From Duganella dendranthematis (GTDB lineage: Bacteria > Pseudomonadota > Gammaproteobacteria > Burkholderiales > Burkholderiaceae_D): DNA of 64,000 nucleotides. Position 1 is the stretch's first letter, and every line of letters begins with the position of its first letter. Both the position numbers and the translations under genes were made by a program. Below are positions 43,014-54,461 of the stretch, in pieces. Below the pieces are notes generated by a model, which saw only the letters and a program-made list of their open reading frames with translations, was not told the origin of the DNA and did not search any database. Location: NCBI RefSeq assembly GCF_012849375.1, contig NZ_CP051684.1:434001-498000 (forward strand). Reading direction: 5' to 3'.

Positions 43014-45863
43014 TTAGAATGCATAACGCGCGCTGAACTTCACGGTGCGCATCGGGCCGCCGACCGAATTCGGCGTGCCAAGGTTTTTGTTGTCACCGCC
43101 CAGGCGATTTTGCGGATTACCCGGTCCACCGCCCCAGCCATCGTAGCCGCCGTAGTTGATGCTGTTGAACAGGTTGAGCACGTCCGCGCGCAGCGATACG
43201 CGGCCGAAGCGGAACGCCACTTCCTTCGACAGGCCCACATCCACCTGATGGAAGGCGCTTCCCTCGCCCTTGGCGGACACGCACTGGTCGAAGCCTGTCG
43301 AACAATCGGTGATGCGGTACGGCAGGCCGGAGCCCAGCGTCAGCTTCCCGGACAGCATCAGGCCCCACGGCAGCAAGCCATCCGACACGCCGGCCACCAC
43401 CAGGCGATGGCGTTCGACATCCGTCGATGGATTCCACGCATACGGATAGCGGCCGTAAGTCCAGTTGAAGATATTGTTGGTCCATTCCTTGTTGGTGGTC
43501 TCGCCGCGGCTGTAGGTATAGGTCGCGCCGAGACTCCACGTCGAGGCTTTGCTGTAAGGCTTGTCCATTTTCAGGTAGACCGAGTCGGTCTTGGCCTGGC
43601 TGATGAAGTCACCCAGCACCAGCGTCGAGTATCCCGGCATGGAGCCGAACAGCGGATCGATCGGGCTCGCGCTGCCGTAGCCGCCTTGCGGATCGCGATT
43701 GCCGCCGAACCAGTTGAACTGGTTATGGCTGCGCGAGTTGGTGTAGCCCGCCTCGCCGTTCCACATGCCCAGCGCCTGGCGCAGGCCGAAACTGTATTGG
43801 TCGGTGTAAGCCATCTTGTGGTCGTTCTTGATCAGCCACACTTCGCCGCCGGCCTGCGCGTTCTTCTGCGCTTCGTCCAGCGCGTGGTTGGCGATGGTGC
43901 GGTCGTAGGCGCGGCCCCAACCTGCGAACAGCACCGAGGCGCGGTCGCCGTTGATGTCGTACGAAAGGCCGAGCCGCGGCGCCCATGCGTTCTTGAACGG
44001 CTTGCGGCTGTTGCCGGTGCTGATGTAGTCGTTGATGTTGACGCCGCCCTTGGCCAGCGACTGTGCATACGTCTGCCCTGCCGGCGCACCGTCGCGCGGG
44101 TCCTGCTTGTTGAAGATGGCGACGCGGTCGGCCGGCGTGACATAGCTGTCGTTCAGCATATTGTCTTCGTAGTCGTAGCGCAGGCCGAGGTTCAGCAGCA
44201 GCTTGTTGTTGACCTGCCAGTCGTCCTGGAAGTAGACGCCGTACTGGTTGTTGTCGAAATCGACGCCGGAGGCGGGAATCGCGCCGTCGGTGCGGATGAT
44301 GCTTGGCAGGCCGGTGACGGTGTCGATCCGTTCATACAGCTGGTCCACCGCGCGCGCGGTCCCGGACAGGTCGTAGCTGATATGCTTGATCTTGAAGCCG
44401 CCCTTCATCGTGTGGCCCCGCATGCCGGTGTAGGTCAGGTCGTCCTGCACCATCTCGCCGCGCTGCTCGCGGAACTGGTTGTTGGGCGAGCCGCCGGTGA
44501 TGATCACGTCCACCACGTTGTTGTCGCTGTTGCTGGGGGAAACCTGGTAGCGGATATACGGCGCCACCGCCGTCGAATGCGGATTCCAGGTGTATTTTTC
44601 GTAGCCCACGCGGGCCTCGTTGAGGAAGCCGCGACCGCTCCACTCATGCTTGAAATCGAAGCGGTCCTCGTCGTTGCTGCGGTTGAGGGTGTTCTCCGCG
44701 ACGCTCAGCTTTGCGTCTTCCGGGATCTGGTCGGTCTCGCGGCGGATGCGGGCCGTGGCCTCGACCCGCTGGTCCTCGCCGATCTGCGCATCGATCTTCA
44801 GCAGGAACAGGTTTTCCTTGAAGGTGGAGACGGCGGCGCCCTGCTGCGCCAGCAGCGACGGCACGATGCCGGCGTCGGGCAGCAAATCGGTGCGCTGCAG
44901 GATCACCTGGCGCGGGCTGTCGATTTTCTTGCCCTCGTAGGCGAAGAAGTAATGCGCGACGTCTTTCTTGATTGGTCCGCCCAGCGTCATGCCGTATTGG
45001 TCCTGCGAGGACGCCGGCCGCGCCACGCCCTGCGCTTCGGCGGTCTTCTGGAACGGATCGAGCGCGGTTAGGTTGGTGCCGGTGTGGTCCCAGAAGGCAT
45101 CGCCATGCAGCTCGTTGCCGCCCGACTTGGTGACGGCGGTAATGGCGGCGCTGGACACCTGGTCATACTCGGCCTTGTAGTTCTGCGAGATCACCTTGTA
45201 CTCGGCCACCGCCGACTGCGGGAACGGATTGCCGCGGCTCGAATCGATGCCGGACACGCCGCCGCGCAGGATGTTGTTCTTCTGGCTGACGCCATCGATG
45301 AAGACGTTGACGTTGTCCTGATTCTGCGAGCCGCTCTGCAGCTTGACATTGCCGCTCTGGTCGACGTCGAAGCGCACGCCCGGCGCCAGGTCGGCGAAGG
45401 ACAGGAAGTTGCGCGTCACCTGCGGCAGCTTCTCGATCTGCTGGCGCGATACCGACGTGCCGACCTCGGAGCCGGCGACGTCGCGCCGCGTGGCCGAACC
45501 GGTGATCACCACCTGCGTCATGCCCTCTTGCAATTGCAGGTCGACCTGGCTGGTCTGGCCAACGCTGACGGTCACCAGTTCCGACTGCTGATTGCCGACC
45601 TTGATCTGATAGGTGCCCGGCGCCACGCCGGTCAGCACATAACTGCCATCGGCGTGGGTCACGGCGTTGTAGGCGTAGCCGTTGGCCTGATTGACCGCCG
45701 TCACCGGCGTGCCGGCGGCGGCCGCGCTGCCGCGCGTCACCTGCCCCTGGATCGTGGCGCTGCTCAATTGCGCGCTGGCGTAGGGTGCGGCCAGCAAGGC
45801 GGCGGCCAGTGCGGCCGCCATCACGGACAAACGTAGTACGGGAATGCGGTGTGTCGTTTTCAT
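43014..45863 (-). CDS. Oar-like TonB-dependent receptor with carboxypeptidase-regulatory N-terminal domain
   Basis: The 949-residue product has a signal peptide ending near ASAQ (residue 32) and a CarboxypepD_reg-like beta-sandwich (about 35-115, TIQGQVTRGSAAAAGTPVTA, then YVLTGVAPGTYQIKVG). The plug (about 120-250, LPQVTRNFLSFADLAPGVRF) and a large barrel ending in KFSARYAF follow. This type is common in oligosaccharide-use loci. It probably binds and imports large beta-glucan fragments. It is second in the unit, 61 bases after lacI with no operator in that gap, and its stop lies 10 bases before the glucanase start. Confidence 0.94.
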   Translation of the reverse strand: MKTTHRIPVLRLSVMAAALAAALLAAPYASAQLSSATIQGQVTRGSAAAAGTPVTAVNQANGYAYNAVTHADGSYVLTGVAPGTYQIKVGNQQSELVTVSVGQTSQVDLQLQEGMTQVVITGSATRRDVAGSEVGTSVSRQQIEKLPQVTRNFLSFADLAPGVRFDVDQSGNVKLQSGSQNQDNVNVFIDGVSQKNNILRGGVSGIDSSRGNPFPQSAVAEYKVISQNYKAEYDQVSSAAITAVTKSGGNELHGDAFWDHTGTNLTALDPFQKTAEAQGVARPASSQDQYGMTLGGPIKKDVAHYFFAYEGKKIDSPRQVILQRTDLLPDAGIVPSLLAQQGAAVSTFKENLFLLKIDAQIGEDQRVEATARIRRETDQIPEDAKLSVAENTLNRSNDEDRFDFKHEWSGRGFLNEARVGYEKYTWNPHSTAVAPYIRYQVSPSNSDNNVVDVIITGGSPNNQFREQRGEMVQDDLTYTGMRGHTMKGGFKIKHISYDLSGTARAVDQLYERIDTVTGLPSIIRTDGAIPASGVDFDNNQYGVYFQDDWQVNNKLLLNLGLRYDYEDNMLNDSYVTPADRVAIFNKQDPRDGAPAGQTYAQSLAKGGVNINDYISTGNSRKPFKNAWAPRLGLSYDINGDRASVLFAGWGRAYDRTIANHALDEAQKNAQAGGEVWLIKNDHKMAYTDQYSFGLRQALGMWNGEAGYTNSRSHNQFNWFGGNRDPQGGYGSASPIDPLFGSMPGYSTLVLGDFISQAKTDSVYLKMDKPYSKASTWSLGATYTYSRGETTNKEWTNNIFNWTYGRYPYAWNPSTDVERHRLVVAGVSDGLLPWGLMLSGKLTLGSGLPYRITDCSTGFDQCVSAKGEGSAFHQVDVGLSKEVAFRFGRVSLRADVLNLFNSINYGGYDGWGGGPGNPQNRLGGDNKNLGTPNSVGGPMRTVKFSARYAF

Positions 45864-45924
45864 GGTTGTCTCCTGATTTTTTTGTATGTATCTAGGTCAT
45901 GAAGCTGTGGTGCTGCGGTCGTGC

Positions 45925-46938
45925 TTAGGGTGAACTGGACTCTCCCGTCGAGGCGCGCAACACCAGTTCGGCGGCCAGCATTTCCATGCTGGCCTCACTG
46001 CGGCCGGCGTCACCGATAGCGGCCAGCAGGCGCTCCAGCGACTGCACGCCCAGCTCGGCGATGGGCACGCGCACCGTGGTCAGCGCCGGGCTGACATAGC
46101 GCGCGATGGGAATATCATCGAAGCCGGCCAGCGCCATGTCGCGCGGCACCTGCAGGCCGCCTTGGGTCAGCGTCAGCAGCGCGCCGATGGCCATCATGTC
46201 GTTGGCGGCGAACAGCGCGGCGGGACGCTGGTCGGCCGGCATAGCCAACAGCGCACGGCCGACCGCCTCGCCGGACTGCTCGGAGAAATCGCCTTCGAAC
46301 ACGCGCGGCTTTGCGCCTGCCGCCAGCCGCGCCAGCGCCGCGTGGTAGCCGCGCAGCCGTTCCTGCGCTTCGTAGTTGCCGGCCGGGCCGGCGAGGAAGG
46401 CGATGTCTTGGTAGCCGCAGGCCACCAGATGCGCCACCATGGCGTGGGCGGCGCTGTAATTGTCGACCGACAGCGACGGATAGTGAGCGCCGCCGCTGGC
46501 GGTGTTCATCAGCACGATCGGCAGCTCGTCCGGCAGGTTATCGGACAGGAAGGCGGCGTCGACGTGCGGCGACATCACCAGCAGGCCGTCGACGCGGCCA
46601 CGCATGGCGCGCAACGCCAGCGCCGCTTCGTCGGCATCGCCGTGCAGGCTGGAGACCATCAGCTGCAGGCCGTGGCGGCGCGCGGCGCCGTCGATGCCGC
46701 GGATCATCTCCGAGAAGAATTCGCCGTACAGGTCAGGCAGCAGCACGCCGATGGTGTTGGTGGTGCTGGTGGTCAGGCTGCGCGCGCCAACATGCGGCAT
46801 GTAGCGCATGCGCTTGACCACGTCCAGCACGTGCTTGCGGGTGTCGTCGGTAATGCTGGCGTGGCCGTTGAGCGCGCGCGACACCGACGCCACCGACACG
46901 CCCGCCGCCTGCGCCACATCCTTGATGGTTACCGCCAT
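45925..46938 (-). CDS. LacI family transcriptional regulator of the beta-glucan cluster
   Basis: The 337-residue product has the LacI helix-turn-helix and hinge (TIKDVAQAAGVSVASVSRAL, then the hinge helix near residues 50-60). A periplasmic-binding-protein-like effector domain follows, with GVLLPDLYGEFFSEMIRGID and ALAGFDDIPIARYVSPALTT. It likely binds a glucooligosaccharide and represses the ten-gene unit that it heads. Two perfect 16-base palindromes upstream are the evident operators, so it also controls itself. Confidence 0.95.
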   Translation of the reverse strand: MAVTIKDVAQAAGVSVASVSRALNGHASITDDTRKHVLDVVKRMRYMPHVGARSLTTSTTNTIGVLLPDLYGEFFSEMIRGIDGAARRHGLQLMVSSLHGDADEAALALRAMRGRVDGLLVMSPHVDAAFLSDNLPDELPIVLMNTASGGAHYPSLSVDNYSAAHAMVAHLVACGYQDIAFLAGPAGNYEAQERLRGYHAALARLAAGAKPRVFEGDFSEQSGEAVGRALLAMPADQRPAALFAANDMMAIGALLTLTQGGLQVPRDMALAGFDDIPIARYVSPALTTVRVPIAELGVQSLERLLAAIGDAGRSEASMEMLAAELVLRASTGESSSP

Positions 46939-46955
46939 AGCCTGCCTTCTTTAAA

Positions 46956-47024
46956 ATGTAACCGGTTACATCGTTATCTAAAAATAAAACCGGCTCGATC
47001 AATGACGAATGTAACCGGTTACAT
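46956..47024 (-). promoter_or_regulatory. lacI-cluster promoter between two LacI-type operators
   Basis: Two identical palindromes ATGTAACCGGTTACAT lie at 46956-46971 and 47009-47024, centre to centre 53 bases apart, about five helical turns. Between them, on the minus strand, a plausible promoter reads TTGATC (-35, 46997-47002), 16 bases, TAGATA (-10, 46975-46980). The proximal operator then covers the expected start of transcription. The layout suits repression by looping or by direct blockage. Confidence 0.75.
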
Positions 47025-47129
47025 GACGTTCGAATAAAGTCTACTCGCGTTTTCGGCGCGCACCAAAGCTTTTTTACAATGTTGTGGATTTTTGTACGCA
47101 GCGGCGCCACGCCGGCGCCGCCGCCAACC

Positions 47130-47726
47130 TTACAGCGACTTGACGAACTCGCGGATGCCGCCCAGCAGCATTTCGACCGACATCGCTGTCAGGATCAGAC
47201 CCATCAGGCGCTCGAAGGCGGTCATCACCTGCGGACCGAGGACTTTCTGCAGCTTCTCGGCGCTGAGAAACACCAGCAGCCACACCACGCCCACCGCCGC
47301 CAGCGCCGCCACGTGCACCAGCACTTCGCCGGTGCTTTCGCGCGAGAACAGCAGCACCGTGGCCAGCGCCGACGGTCCGGCCAGCGCCGGAATCGCCAAC
47401 GGCACGATGAACGGCTCGGCGCCGTCGGTGCGGCCCAGCACGCCATCCGGATGCGGGAAGATCATGCGGATCGAGATCAGCAGCAGGATCACGGCGCCGC
47501 CGATGCGCAGCGCCACTTCCGACAGGTGCAGCGCCGCCAGGAAGTGACGGCCGAAGAACATGAAGATCAGCAGCAGCACAAAGGCGATGCCGCATTCGCG
47601 GATGACGATGCGCGGCCGGCGCGCCACCGGCACCGGATTGAGCACGCTGGCAAACAGCGGCACATTGCCGAAGGGGTCGGTCACCAGCACCAGCAGGATG
47701 AAGGTCTGGAAGAAGTCTTGAGTCAT
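47130..47726 (-). CDS. MarC/YhgN family integral membrane protein
   Basis: The 198-residue product has six predicted membrane helices and the MarC-family signatures LVTDPFGNVPLFASV near the N-terminus and PLAIPALAGPSALATVLL in the middle. The function of the family is unknown; MarC is not a proven antibiotic-resistance determinant. It lies after the terminator of the purA unit and before the lacI promoter, so it is probably transcribed alone. Confidence 0.92.
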   Translation of the reverse strand: MTQDFFQTFILLVLVTDPFGNVPLFASVLNPVPVARRPRIVIRECGIAFVLLLIFMFFGRHFLAALHLSEVALRIGGAVILLLISIRMIFPHPDGVLGRTDGAEPFIVPLAIPALAGPSALATVLLFSRESTGEVLVHVAALAAVGVVWLLVFLSAEKLQKVLGPQVMTAFERLMGLILTAMSVEMLLGGIREFVKSL

Positions 47727-47738
47727 AAACTCTCTTGA

Positions 47739-47764
47739 AGAAAAAAGGGAGCCGCAGCTCCCTT
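47739..47764 (-). terminator. Terminator of the hisZ-purA-phosphoribosyltransferase unit
   Basis: On the minus strand AAGGGAGC, loop TGCG, GCTCCCTT runs into a TTTTTT tract, 11 bases after the phosphoribosyltransferase stop codon. This is a strong canonical terminator. Confidence 0.93.
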
Positions 47765-47775
47765 GTTAACACGGC

Positions 47776-48321
47776 TTAAGCGGCCGTTTCGCCTTTCTTG
47801 ATCCACGCCGCCAGCTGGTGCGGACGCAGGCCGTCATAGTCTTCAAACGGCTGGTGGATCCATGGATTGTGCGGCAGTTCTTCCATCTGGTAGTCCGGGC
47901 GGAAGGCCGAGCTGCCCTTGGTCCAGATCACGGCCGATTTGACTTCGGTCACGCCGTCGAAGTTGTCCTTCAGGTGCTGCATGACCTTGGTCAGCGTCAC
48001 GCCGGAGTCGGCCAGATCATCGACCAGCAGGATCTTGCCCGACAGCGGGCCCTTGGTCATCGTCATGTACTTGGCGATGTCCAGGTCGCCCTGGGTGGTG
48101 CCCTTGTCTTCGCGGTACGAGCTGGTCGACAGAATCGCCAGCGGCACGTCGAAGATGCGCGAGAACACGTCGCCCGGACGCACGCCGCCGCGCGCCAGGC
48201 ACAGCACCATGTCGAACTTCCAGCCCGATTCATGCACCTTGAGCGCCAGGCGCTCGATCAGGCGGTGGTATTCGTCCCAGGAGACCCAGAGGTGTTTTTC
48301 GTTGGTTTGTGGAGTGGTCAT
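47776..48321 (-). CDS. Purine phosphoribosyltransferase
   Basis: The 181-residue product has the type I phosphoribosyltransferase PRPP loop ILLVDDLADSGVTL (about residues 95-108) and the upstream PPi loop CLARGGVRPG. It is of the xanthine-guanine/hypoxanthine type and salvages a purine base to its nucleotide; which base is not decidable by eye. It follows purA by 12 bases, fitting a role in purine metabolism. Confidence 0.88.
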   Translation of the reverse strand: MTTPQTNEKHLWVSWDEYHRLIERLALKVHESGWKFDMVLCLARGGVRPGDVFSRIFDVPLAILSTSSYREDKGTTQGDLDIAKYMTMTKGPLSGKILLVDDLADSGVTLTKVMQHLKDNFDGVTEVKSAVIWTKGSSAFRPDYQMEELPHNPWIHQPFEDYDGLRPHQLAAWIKKGETAA

Positions 48322-48333
48322 AAGATTCCTTGA

Positions 48334-50809
<2,476 letters not shown>

Positions 50810-50963
50810 GGGACTATTTATTTAAGAAATGAACAATGCGGCACGCAGGCCGAGGCCACCAAACTGGACGGCCGAACCTGATATTTTACGCGAAAATGCG
50901 TTGAATGAGGGGAAAAAGATGCGAACCCACGCTGATGCGGGGCTGTCCGCCGGCCGGCGACTG

Positions 50964-50995
50964 AAGGGTCGGACCCTGTACGGGGTCCGACCCTT
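50964..50995. repeat. Palindromic intergenic repeat (REP-like)
   Basis: AAGGGTCGGACCC, 6-base loop, GGGTCCGACCCTT is a perfect 13-base inverted repeat between hflC and hisZ. Neither strand has a T-run that would make it a standard terminator. Its form (a GGGTC-GACCC palindrome) is like dispersed intergenic palindromes of this group, but only one copy is in the window. Confidence 0.6.
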
Positions 50996-51010
50996 TGCCG
51001 TAGCCTCGGG

Positions 51011-51922
51011 TTACTTCTTGGCCGGAGCCGGGGCTGCGCCGCCGGCGCCAGCGCCCTTGAAGTATTTGAAGAAGTCCGAGCTGGAATCCATCACCATCAC
51101 GTCGCCATGGTTCTTGAAGGTGGTGCGGTAAGCTTCCAGGCTGCGATAGAACTTGTAGAACTCAGGGTTTTTGCCGAATGCATCAGCATAGATGGCGGAT
51201 GCCTTGGCATCGCCCTCACCCTTGGTTTCTTCCGCTTCCCGGTACGCTTCCGCCAGGATCACCGAACGCTGACGATCGGCATCCGCGCGGATCTTTTCCG
51301 ATTCCGCCGCGCCGGTCGAGCGCAGCTCGTTGGCCACGCGCATGCGCTCGGCCTTCATGCGTTCGTACACCGAGGTGTTGATCTGCTCAACATATTCCAC
51401 GCGCTTCAGGCGCACGTCGATGATCTCGACGCCGATCTGGGCGGCTTCCTGCACTACCTTGGCGCGAATGCCTTCCATCACTTTGCCGCGCTGGCCGGAA
51501 ATCACTTCCGCCACGGTGCGCTTGGTAATTTCTTCATTCAGCGCCGCCTTGATGATCTGCGACATACGATCACGCGCGCGGCTTTCTTCGCCGCCAAAGG
51601 TCACGTAGTACAGCTTGGGCTGGGCTTCGCCGCGGCCGATGCGCCATTTGACGAAGCTGTCCACCAGGATGTTCATTTTCTCGGCGGTGATGAAACGCTC
51701 GGCATCCGGCGATTCGATCGTCATGATGCGGTTATCCAGGAACACCACATTCTGGAACGGCGGCGGCAGTTTGAAGTGCAGGCCCGGTTCGCGGATCACT
51801 TCCTTGATCTGGCCCAGTGCGAACACGATCGCATACTTGCGCTGGTCGACCACGAACACGGTCGACGACAGCAGCATCAGCGCGATGAACGCCAGGACAA
51901 CGGTACTAGCTATGCGATTCAT
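51011..51922 (-). CDS. hflC: Membrane protease modulator HflC
   Basis: The 303-residue SPFH/band-7 protein has an N-terminal membrane helix (about 5-24) and the segments VVDQRKYAIVFALGQIKEV and IGVEIIDVRLKRVEY. With HflK it forms a large cage on the periplasmic face of the inner membrane around the FtsH protease. Its C-terminal tail is Gly/Ala/Pro rich. It overlaps or abuts hflK, in the standard hfq-hflX-hflK-hflC order. Confidence 0.96.
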   Translation of the reverse strand: MNRIASTVVLAFIALMLLSSTVFVVDQRKYAIVFALGQIKEVIREPGLHFKLPPPFQNVVFLDNRIMTIESPDAERFITAEKMNILVDSFVKWRIGRGEAQPKLYYVTFGGEESRARDRMSQIIKAALNEEITKRTVAEVISGQRGKVMEGIRAKVVQEAAQIGVEIIDVRLKRVEYVEQINTSVYERMKAERMRVANELRSTGAAESEKIRADADRQRSVILAEAYREAEETKGEGDAKASAIYADAFGKNPEFYKFYRSLEAYRTTFKNHGDVMVMDSSSDFFKYFKGAGAGGAAPAPAKK

Positions 51923-53250
51923 TAACGGCTCTCCCGGTCACGTAAGGACTCGCGCGTGCGCGGGTCGCGCAGGCGGTTGACTTCCACCGACGGTATCAGG
52001 TCGGATGGCAGCGTGGCGCTGGTGGCTGGCGAGCCGCCGGCCGCCTGTGCCGCCGCAGCGGCGCGCGCCGCGGTGGCTTGCGCATCGGTGGCCGCGGCTT
52101 GGGCGATCAGCTTGTCCAGCGGCAGATACAGCAGATTGCTGCCGCTTTTCGCATCGACCATCACCTTGGAGGCGCTGGAGAAGATCTGCTGCATGGTGTC
52201 CAGGTACATGCGGTCACGCGTCACGCCTGGCGCTTTCTGGTACTCGACCAGCACCTGCTTGAAGCGCGAGGCATTACCGGTGGCGTTTTCCACCACCATC
52301 GAACGATAGCCCTCGGCTTCCTGCAGCAGGCGCGAAGCGGCGCCGCGCGCGGTAGGAATCACCTGGTTGGCGTAAGCCTGGCCTTCATTCTTTTGACGCT
52401 CGCGGTCCTGCCCTGCTTTCACCGCATCGTCGAAGGCGATCTGCACCTGCTCCGGCGGCTGCACCGCTTGCAGCGTCACGCTGGACACCAGCACGCCGGA
52501 GGCGTAACGGTCGAGGATCTGCTGCATCAGCTGCTGGGTTTCAAACGCCACTTTGTCGCGGCCTTCGTACAGCACGAAGTCCATCTTGTTCTTGCCGACG
52601 ATTTCGCGGATCGACGTCTCGGCGACCTGGCGCACGGTGTCTTCCTCGTCGCGGTTATTCATCAACCACGCGACCGGATCTTTCAGCTTGAACTGCACGG
52701 CGAACTGGATGTCGATGATGTTTTCGTCATCGGTCAGCATCAGCGATTCGCGCGCCTGTTTGTTCTTGATATTGCCACGGTAGCCAATTTCCACCATGCG
52801 CATCTGCGACACCTTGACCGTCTCGTCGCTCTGGAACGGATACGGCCAGCGCCAGTTGAAACCGGAGCCGGTGGTGTGGCTGACTTTGCCGAAGGTGTAG
52901 ACCACGCCGGTCTGGCCTTCCTGCACGATGAACGAACCGCTGGCAAGCCAGATCAGCGCTACCACCGCGCCAATGGCGCCAGCCGTGGCGCGGATGCCGC
53001 CGGCGAGATCGGGGCGATTGCCGCCGCCGTCACCGCTGCCGTTGTTGTCGTTGTTATTGTTGGGCGGACGCTTCTGGCCGAACAGGTTGTTCAGCTTCTG
53101 ATTGAAGTCGCGCCACAGCTGCTCCATATCCGGCGGACCTTCACCGGGCTTCTTGCCTTCATTGGCCTGCGGCTTGTTGTCCTTCCCCCAGCGAGGGTCG
53201 TTCAGCGACAGCTTCAAGCCGAGTCGTTTCATAAGTGAGGAGACACGCAT
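51922..53250 (-). CDS. hflK: Membrane protease modulator HflK
   Basis: The 442-residue SPFH protein has a Gly/Asn/Asp-rich cytoplasmic N-terminus (about 1-80), one membrane helix (about 85-108), the band-7 domain, and an Ala-rich C-terminal helix (ATDAQATAARAAAAAQAAGG). It partners HflC to control FtsH. ATG 53250 overlaps the hflX stop by one base; ATG 53232 (MKRLGLKLSLNDPRWGK) is a good alternative because relatives often start there. Confidence 0.95.
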   Translation of the reverse strand: MRVSSLMKRLGLKLSLNDPRWGKDNKPQANEGKKPGEGPPDMEQLWRDFNQKLNNLFGQKRPPNNNNDNNGSGDGGGNRPDLAGGIRATAGAIGAVVALIWLASGSFIVQEGQTGVVYTFGKVSHTTGSGFNWRWPYPFQSDETVKVSQMRMVEIGYRGNIKNKQARESLMLTDDENIIDIQFAVQFKLKDPVAWLMNNRDEEDTVRQVAETSIREIVGKNKMDFVLYEGRDKVAFETQQLMQQILDRYASGVLVSSVTLQAVQPPEQVQIAFDDAVKAGQDRERQKNEGQAYANQVIPTARGAASRLLQEAEGYRSMVVENATGNASRFKQVLVEYQKAPGVTRDRMYLDTMQQIFSSASKVMVDAKSGSNLLYLPLDKLIAQAAATDAQATAARAAAAAQAAGGSPATSATLPSDLIPSVEVNRLRDPRTRESLRDRESR

Positions 53251-54419
53251 TAGTGTGATCCAACGTCAGTGAGGGTGGGACTGCTCTCTACTTCTTCTAA
53301 TTCTTCTTGTGTGTCTTCGGTGTCGTACGGCTGCTGCAGGCGCGCGTTCGGCGCGGCCTTGGCCCATTCGGTGATGGCGCCGCGCAGCAAGTCCAGGCCT
53401 TCGCCAGTGCGGGCACTGAGGAAGACGCGAGAAATCTTATCATATTCATCTCGCTCAACCGAGGGTTCGAGGTCGGCCGCGTCGATCTTGTTCCACACCA
53501 GAATCTGCGGAATATGATCGGCGCCGATTTCCTTGAGCACCAGGTTGACCTGCTCGATCTGCTCCATGCGTACCGGCGACGCGGCGTCCACCACGTGCAG
53601 CAGCAGATCGGCATGAATGGTCTCTTCCAGCGTGGCGCGGAATGCCGCCACCAGCTGGTGCGGCAACTCGCGCACGAAACCCACCGTATCGGACAGCACC
53701 ACGTTGCCGACTTCCTCGCCCATGTAGACGCGACGCGAGGTCGTGTCCAGCGTGGCGAACAATTGGTCGGCCGCATACACGCCGGCCTTGGTCACCGCGT
53801 TGAACAGGGTGGATTTGCCGGCATTGGTGTAACCGACCAGCGAAATCGAGAACGTCTGGGTACGGTTGCGAGAACGGCGCTGGGTCTCGTGCTGCTTGCG
53901 CAGCTTGGCCAGACGCGCGCGCAGGGCCTTGACCCGCTCGCCGATCAATCGGCGATCGGTTTCCAGCTGCGTTTCACCGGGGCCGCGCAAGCCGATACCG
54001 CCCTTCTGGCGCTCAAGGTGAGTCCAGCCGCGGATTAATCGGGTCGCAAGGTGCTGTAGCTGCGCCAGCTCAACTTGCAGCTTGCCCTCATGGCTCTTCG
54101 CGCGCTGCGCGAAAATATCAAGGATCAAACTGGTCCGGTCCAGCACCCGAATGTTCAGGCGCTTTTCCAGATTGCGTTGCTGCGCCGGCGACAGCGCGTG
54201 GTTGAAGATGACGATTTCGATGCGGTCGGCCAGCACGGCCTGGCCGATTTCGTCCGCCTTGCCGCTGCCGACGAAATAAGCCGCGTCCGGAGCGGAGCGC
54301 TTTGCCGTGATCACCGTCACCGGTTCCGCCCCGGCTGAACGCGCCAGCAGGTTGAGTTCCTCGACGCTGGCGGCAAAGTCGCCCTGGCCGAAATCGATAC
54401 CGACTAAAGCTGCGCGCAT
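53250..54419 (-). CDS. hflX: Ribosome-splitting GTPase HflX
   Basis: The 389-residue product has the HflX N-terminal domain, the glycine-rich stretch GGIGLRGPGETQLETDRR, and a G domain with G1 GYTNAGKST (about residues 205-213), G3 DTVGFVRELPHQL and G4 NKID. HflX splits stalled ribosomes, for example after heat shock. The C-terminus has an acidic tail (TEDTQEELEEVESS by character). It lies 42 bases after hfq, the usual pairing. Confidence 0.96.
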   Translation of the reverse strand: MRAALVGIDFGQGDFAASVEELNLLARSAGAEPVTVITAKRSAPDAAYFVGSGKADEIGQAVLADRIEIVIFNHALSPAQQRNLEKRLNIRVLDRTSLILDIFAQRAKSHEGKLQVELAQLQHLATRLIRGWTHLERQKGGIGLRGPGETQLETDRRLIGERVKALRARLAKLRKQHETQRRSRNRTQTFSISLVGYTNAGKSTLFNAVTKAGVYAADQLFATLDTTSRRVYMGEEVGNVVLSDTVGFVRELPHQLVAAFRATLEETIHADLLLHVVDAASPVRMEQIEQVNLVLKEIGADHIPQILVWNKIDAADLEPSVERDEYDKISRVFLSARTGEGLDLLRGAITEWAKAAPNARLQQPYDTEDTQEELEEVESSPTLTDVGSH

Positions 54420-54461
54420 ACGACGGTCACGCTATGTGGAGAGAAGCGATGCTGCAAATGC

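Noticed and set aside
47074-47772. Alternative minus-strand frame overlapping marC
   Set aside because: It is an out-of-frame shadow without family character; the MarC frame has conserved signatures.
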